Shown here: one piece after another, positions 6,585 through 10,168 of the stretch
Layout: every line of letters starts with the position of its first letter
Numbering within the stretch: the first letter of the stretch is position 1
From: Chloroflexota bacterium
GTDB taxonomy: Bacteria > Chloroflexota > Anaerolineae > J036 > Brachytrichaceae
Direction: 5' to 3'
NCBI GenBank assembly: GCA_021813225.1
Contig: JAKALH010000068.1
Location: forward strand, 1 to 10,168
DNA: 10,168 nt
Notes under the pieces: generated by a model
Databases searched by the model: none
Seen by the model: the letters and a program-made list of their open reading frames with translations, nothing else
What the model was told of the DNA's origin: nothing
Translations under genes and position numbers: made by a program

Positions 6585-8195
6585 TCAGCCCGCTGCGGCG
6601 GGCAGGTCGATGACGAAGCGGCAGCCCTGTCCGGGGTCGTTCTGCACTTCGACGTGACCGCCGTGCGCCTGAACCACACTCTTCACCAGCGCCAGCCCCA
6701 GTCCGCTGCCGTGCGCGCCGTCGCCCTTGCCGCGGTAGAAACGCTCGAAGATATGCGGCAGGTCGGCCGGGTCGATCCCTGCGCCGCTGTTCTCCACCCA
6801 CAGCGTGACCGTGCCGGCGGCATTGCCGCTGGCAGCGCCGACGCTGATATGGCCGCCCGCCGGCGTATATTTCAGCGCATTGTCGAACAGATTCGACAAT
6901 GCGATTTCCATACGCGCGCGGTCGCAGCGCACGGCCAGCGGCGGCTCAGGCGTCTGAACATGGAGCGCAATCCCGCGATCCAGTGCGCCCTGGCGGAACG
7001 CGCCGGCTGCGGCCAGCAGCATCTCGCCCGCGTCGTGTGTTGCGACTTCGAGGTTGGCGAAACCGGAATCCAGACGAGACAGGTCGAGCAGATTCTGTGT
7101 GATCCACTCCAGCCGCTCGATTTGCGTCTGGCTCTCCGTAAGAAATTCGCCGCGCACATTCGTGTCGTCGGCGGCGCCGTTGCGCAGCAGCTCGTTGAAG
7201 GTCTTCAGCGCGGTTATGGGTGTGCGTAACTCATGCGACGCATCCGTGATGAAACGGCGCAGCGTGTCGCGTTCCGTCTCAATCTCGGCGAAGCTGGACT
7301 GCAGGCGCTCCGCCATCTGGTTGAACTGCTGCGCCAGTTGGCCGGTCTCGTCATTGCTGTGGATGTGTGCGCGCACCGTCAAATCGCCGGCGCTCATGCG
7401 GCTGGCGGTCAGCGCGAGCTTGTTCAGCGGCGCCGTCAAACCGCGCCCGACAAACAGCGCCACAATGCCCGCAACCAGGCTGGCCGCCAGCGCCGCGACC
7501 AGAATCGCCCGCGCGGTGGCGGCGATGGTTTCCGCGCCGAAGTCGGGCGCGCCGCTCAGGGTCACGTAGCCGATGGTGCGCGTGGCGTCGCCCACCGGCA
7601 CGATGATGGTGCGACTGGAGCGCGCGGTGGTGTCGCCGGCGGCGAGATTACCGCCGCCGGCGCCGGCAGACGGCGGCGTGTTCGATACCGCCTGGAAAAC
7701 GAAGCGCCGACCCCACGGGCCGTCGTCACGTTCCACCAGCATGTAGCGCGTGCCGGGCGGCAACTGTCCCAGCGCCGGGTCCTGCCCGCGCGTGATGCGC
7801 CGGTGACCCAGCAGAATCGACATCATCGACGGGTTGCTGTCGGGGGCGTTGCCTGCGTCGGGCGGCAGCACCATGACGAAGGTATCGGGTCCGTTCTTTG
7901 CGCCGGAGTCCGCGATGACGTTGTGCGCTTCATCCTGGATGCGCACGCGCACATTGCCGAGGAACGCGGCCGTTTGTGCCAGTTGCTGCAACTGGTACAG
8001 GTTGGCGGCAGGCCACATCAACGGCAGCGCCTGGCGCGCCGCCGCGTTGGCGTTGGAGGTCAGGTAGTCGATCTCCTGCTGGTCGGTATAGCGTTTCACC
8101 AGCGAGATAGCCAGAGCGCCGACCAGCCCCGCGGTCAGCAGGGCCAGCAGCATGTAACTGGCTACCAGTCTCCAGCGGATCGAACGAAGCTTCAT
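6585..8195 (-). CDS. Membrane sensor histidine kinase with HAMP domain
   Basis: The two-component kinase expected to phosphorylate the response regulator at 9587-10168. Domain order in 536 residues: basic N-terminus and first membrane helix (about 11-33); an extracytoplasmic sensor region of about 190 residues (35-225) with no domain I recognise and a Gly/Pro/Asn-rich part at 111-122; second membrane helix (about 227-250); HAMP (250-305); HisKA with FITDASHELRTP (315-326, phospho-acceptor H321); ATPase domain with N box NLFDNALKYTP (435-445), G1 box ENSGAGI (468-474), F box IFERFYRG (482-489) and G2 box GSGLGLAL (496-503). The G1 aspartate is replaced by N469, as in some CusS-like kinases. 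The RBS is weak (AGGG at 8204-8201). It ends 9 bp from the convergent glycosylase-like gene. The signal is unknown. Confidence 0.95.
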   Translation of the reverse strand: MKLRSIRWRLVASYMLLALLTAGLVGALAISLVKRYTDQQEIDYLTSNANAAARQALPLMWPAANLYQLQQLAQTAAFLGNVRVRIQDEAHNVIADSGAKNGPDTFVMVLPPDAGNAPDSNPSMMSILLGHRRITRGQDPALGQLPPGTRYMLVERDDGPWGRRFVFQAVSNTPPSAGAGGGNLAAGDTTARSSRTIIVPVGDATRTIGYVTLSGAPDFGAETIAATARAILVAALAASLVAGIVALFVGRGLTAPLNKLALTASRMSAGDLTVRAHIHSNDETGQLAQQFNQMAERLQSSFAEIETERDTLRRFITDASHELRTPITALKTFNELLRNGAADDTNVRGEFLTESQTQIERLEWITQNLLDLSRLDSGFANLEVATHDAGEMLLAAAGAFRQGALDRGIALHVQTPEPPLAVRCDRARMEIALSNLFDNALKYTPAGGHISVGAASGNAAGTVTLWVENSGAGIDPADLPHIFERFYRGKGDGAHGSGLGLALVKSVVQAHGGHVEVQNDPGQGCRFVIDLPAAAG

Positions 8196-8213
8196 CCCTG
8201 CCCTGAAAGAAGA

Positions 8214-8238
8214 AACCTCCGGGGCTGGCCCGGAGGTT
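8214..8238 (-). terminator. Hairpin with T-rich tail between the PDZ gene and the kinase gene
   Basis: A perfect 10-bp stem, AACCTCCGGG (8214-8223) with CCCGGAGGTT (8229-8238) and a 5-nt loop, lies 17 bp beyond the PDZ gene stop. In the minus (transcribed) direction it is followed by TCTTCTTTC (8213-8205), then the kinase RBS and ATG at 8195. The structure fits an intrinsic terminator or a leaky attenuator inside the operon. The T-tract is interrupted by cytosines, so termination may be partial. The second stem arm also contains GGAGG, but that is 20 nt from the kinase start, too far for a normal ribosome binding site. Confidence 0.7.
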
Positions 8239-8255
8239 CAAAGGATAACTGGGAG

Positions 8256-9503
8256 TTACAGCGTGTTGCCAGCGCCCTGCTGCGGCGTCTGCTTGCCCGT
8301 GCCGGGCCGTCCGGGGAAGTTGAAGCGCGGCGCGCCCCAACCGCCGAAGCTGAACCCGCGCGGCATACCGAAGGCGTTGCCCAGTTCAACACCCAGCCAG
8401 GCTGCGCCGGCCTTGTTCGGTTTGTTGCCAAGCGTGACGCTGATGTCCTTCGTCGCCGCCTGGCCGATCCGCTGCACCGTCAGGGTGACTTTATCGCCCG
8501 GTTTGTGCGCAGCGATCGCGTTGACCAGCGCCTGAGCATCCTTCACGGTGCTGCCGTCGATGGCGGTGATCAGGTCGCCGCGCTGCAGGCCTGCCGCGCT
8601 GGCAGGGCTGTTGCCGGCCACCTGGAATACCATCGCGCCTGCGACTGTCTGCGTCATCCAGCCGCCGAATGGCAGCGGCTCGTCGGGCGACGTTTCGGGT
8701 TTCTCCAATGGCTCTTCACGCCTCCGGCCCATACCAATGGCGAAGCGCCCGCTCATGAGGTACCGCACGCCCAGGTACGCCTGCCCGGCCTTGCTGGGGT
8801 TGTCGCCCAGCGTCACCGATACATCGGTCGGGTTGGCGTCGCCGGCATGCTGCACCGACAGCGTGACCTTATCGCCGGGCTTATAGCTGGTGATGATGCC
8901 TGACAGTGTGGCGTTCGGGCCGAATGTCTTCCCGTCAACGGACAGTATGATGTCGCCGGCCTTGATGCCTGCGGTGTCAGCCGGGCTGCCCGTGATGACT
9001 TCTGTCACCATCACATGCGTTTCGCTGATGACTGCACGGGGTGCGGGGAATAAGCCGCCGCGCCCGAAGAAACCGCCGAACGGCGTGATGCCCAGGTAGG
9101 CCCGCCCGTTTTTGTCGCCAAGCGTTGCGTTGAGGGTACGGGCGGTATCGCCGTGCGTCAGGCTCAACACGACCTTGTCGCCGGGCTTCTTGCCGCTCAG
9201 GTAGGTCGCCAGGTCGCGCGGGGCGTTGACGTCCTGGTTGTCGATCTTCAAAAGAATATCGCCGCGCTTGACGCCCGCGGTATCGGCGGGGCTGCCCGAA
9301 TCGACGATGACGACGACGACGCCCTTCTCTACGGTCGCCGCCTGATTCTGCCCAAAGCCGAAATTCAAGCCGCGTTCGGCGATGAGATTGCGCCCGACGC
9401 GCTCGGCTGCCTGCACGACGCTGACCCCAGCGAGCAGGGTCAGCCCCAGCACCAGCGCAGCGCCTGCAGCGACGCCGGCAATGATCAAACCACGTTTCTT
9501 CAT
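8256..9503 (-). CDS. Exported protein with three PDZ domains and no protease domain
   Basis: A 415-residue protein. MKKRGLIIAGVAAG... forms a signal peptide or membrane anchor (1-32; VQA-AE is a possible cleavage site). Three PDZ repeats follow at about 55-128, 158-232 and 283-358. Each has a G/N-SPA-x-x-AG-[ILV]-x-x-GD segment (SPADTAGVKRGD 71-82, SPADTAGIKAGD 173-184, SPASAAGLQRGD 299-310), a KPGDKV turn (106-111, 208-213, 334-339) and a closing LGDK/LGDN/LGN linker to [AR]-x-[YW]-LG[IV] (135-139, 242-246, 368-372). No trypsin-like His/Asp/Ser core is present, so it is not an HtrA protease. Such proteins bind peptide tails or mislocalised envelope proteins. The start at 9503 is preferred over an upstream in-frame codon at 9545 because GGAGG (9518-9514) lies 10 nt before it and the signal peptide then begins at residue 1. 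Its place between regulator and kinase suggests a role in sensing. Confidence 0.9.
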   Translation of the reverse strand: MKKRGLIIAGVAAGAALVLGLTLLAGVSVVQAAERVGRNLIAERGLNFGFGQNQAATVEKGVVVVIVDSGSPADTAGVKRGDILLKIDNQDVNAPRDLATYLSGKKPGDKVVLSLTHGDTARTLNATLGDKNGRAYLGITPFGGFFGRGGLFPAPRAVISETHVMVTEVITGSPADTAGIKAGDIILSVDGKTFGPNATLSGIITSYKPGDKVTLSVQHAGDANPTDVSVTLGDNPSKAGQAYLGVRYLMSGRFAIGMGRRREEPLEKPETSPDEPLPFGGWMTQTVAGAMVFQVAGNSPASAAGLQRGDLITAIDGSTVKDAQALVNAIAAHKPGDKVTLTVQRIGQAATKDISVTLGNKPNKAGAAWLGVELGNAFGMPRGFSFGGWGAPRFNFPGRPGTGKQTPQQGAGNTL

Positions 9504-9586
9504 ATTCGAACTGCCTCCGAAAAATGGACATGCGTCAACATGCAACCATCATAGGCGGGTATGTTTGCGCGGGGGTTGTGGTTTTG

Positions 9587-10168
9587 TTAAGGTTTCGCAA
9601 CATCGGGCTTGAACTTATAGCCGAAGCCGCGAACCGTTAACAGCCAGCGCGGGCTGGTGGGGTCATCCTCAATCTTCTCCCGCAGATGGCGGATGTGCAC
9701 GTCGATCGTGCGGTCGTCGCCGATGTCGCTTCCATAACCCCACACGGTCTCGATCAGAGTACTGCGACTGATCGGCCGGTCCGGGTTGTTGACCAGATAG
9801 CGCAGCAGCCGGAATTCGGTTGGCGTCAGGTTGATCGACTGATCCCTGCGTTGCACCTGCAGCCGCCCAACGTCGATGACAATATCGCCGAATATGATTT
9901 TCTCGGCGTCGCTGCCTGCGGCGAGTTCGCCATAGGCGCGCCGCAGCATGGCCCTGATGCGCGAGACCACTTCCCGCAGGCCGTACGGCTTGACGACATA
10001 ATCGTCCGCGCCAAGCTCAAGACCCAGCACCTTGTCCACTTCATCATCGCTGGCGGTGAGCATAATGATGGGCTGGCGCTTGCCCTCGGTGCGCAACTGG
10101 CGGCATACATCGAAGCCGCTGATGTCCGGCAGGCGGATGTCCAGCAAGATGAGTTGCACATCTATGTC
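9587..10168 (-). CDS. OmpR/PhoB-family response regulator, 5' end outside the window
   Basis: A DNA-binding response regulator, the expected partner of the kinase at 6585-8195. The frame is open to the window edge (193 residues seen; roughly the first 45 of the receiver domain are missing, so the GTG at 10159 is not a true start). Receiver features: LILLDIRLPD with the phospho-acceptor Asp, IIMLTASDD with the switch Thr, and DDYVVKPYGLREVVSRIRAMLRR with the conserved Lys. The winged-helix output domain has LTPTEFRLLRYL, RPISRSTLIETVWG, the recognition helix RTIDVHIRHLREKIE and the wing WLLTVRGFGYKF. It is first in the minus-strand group. The gap to the PDZ gene is 83 bp, and I see no convincing promoter in it, so co-transcription is likely. 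Confidence 0.95.
   Translation of the reverse strand, partial: DIDVQLILLDIRLPDISGFDVCRQLRTEGKRQPIIMLTASDDEVDKVLGLELGADDYVVKPYGLREVVSRIRAMLRRAYGELAAGSDAEKIIFGDIVIDVGRLQVQRRDQSINLTPTEFRLLRYLVNNPDRPISRSTLIETVWGYGSDIGDDRTIDVHIRHLREKIEDDPTSPRWLLTVRGFGYKFKPDVAKP

Noticed and set aside
7233..8903. A 556-codon plus-strand open frame opposite the kinase and PDZ genes
   Set aside because: It crosses an intergenic region, has no known motif and is antisense to two clearly identified genes.
8256..9503. HtrA/Do-like serine protease
   Set aside because: Only PDZ domains are present; no catalytic His/Asp/Ser motifs (such as GNSGG) occur.

Overview
The window is bacterial, high in GC and densely coded. The gene content suggests a heterotroph of the Chloroflexota (Anaerolineae-like): small sugar-catabolic genes of the isomerase/epimerase and Gfo/Idh/MocA families, a stand-alone PDZ protein beside a two-component pair, and palindromic intergenic repeats. 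This assignment is inference from gene style and repeats. No rRNA or other phylogenetic marker is present, so it is only moderately secure.

Layout. Positions 1-218 are non-coding and hold a duplicated 60-bp element with an inverted relative between the copies. A plus-strand cluster fills 219-6575. It encodes a GH29 alpha-L-fucosidase, a Gfo/Idh/MocA oxidoreductase, two different TIM-barrel sugar phosphate isomerase/epimerase-type proteins, a DUF4038/GH140-like glycoside hydrolase and a divergent uracil-DNA glycosylase-superfamily protein with four cluster-type cysteines. The fucosidase is separated from the rest by a 282-bp gap carrying two copies of an 80-bp double-hairpin repeat. From the oxidoreductase onward the gaps are 24-85 bp and most genes have a good ribosome binding site, so 1746-6575 looks like one transcription unit.

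A minus-strand group fills 6585-10168 and converges on the first cluster with only 9 bp between stop codons. In transcription order it encodes an OmpR/PhoB response regulator (5' end outside the window), an exported protein with three PDZ domains and no protease domain, and a two-transmembrane HAMP histidine kinase. A strong hairpin followed by a T-rich tract lies between the PDZ gene and the kinase gene and may lower kinase expression.

How the genes may work together. The plus-strand enzymes fit intracellular breakdown of imported, probably fucose-containing or plant-derived oligosaccharides. Two hydrolases lack signal peptides, and an oxidoreductase and two metal-dependent isomerase-type enzymes follow. 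One possibility is an oxidative (3-keto sugar) route, but the substrate cannot be read from the sequence. The minus-strand group looks like an envelope-sensing two-component system with a PDZ accessory protein. No transporter, CRISPR array, tRNA, rRNA, transposase or phage gene is visible. The most novel-looking elements are the regulator/triple-PDZ/kinase arrangement and the glycosylase-like gene at the end of a sugar operon; neither is proof of a new system.
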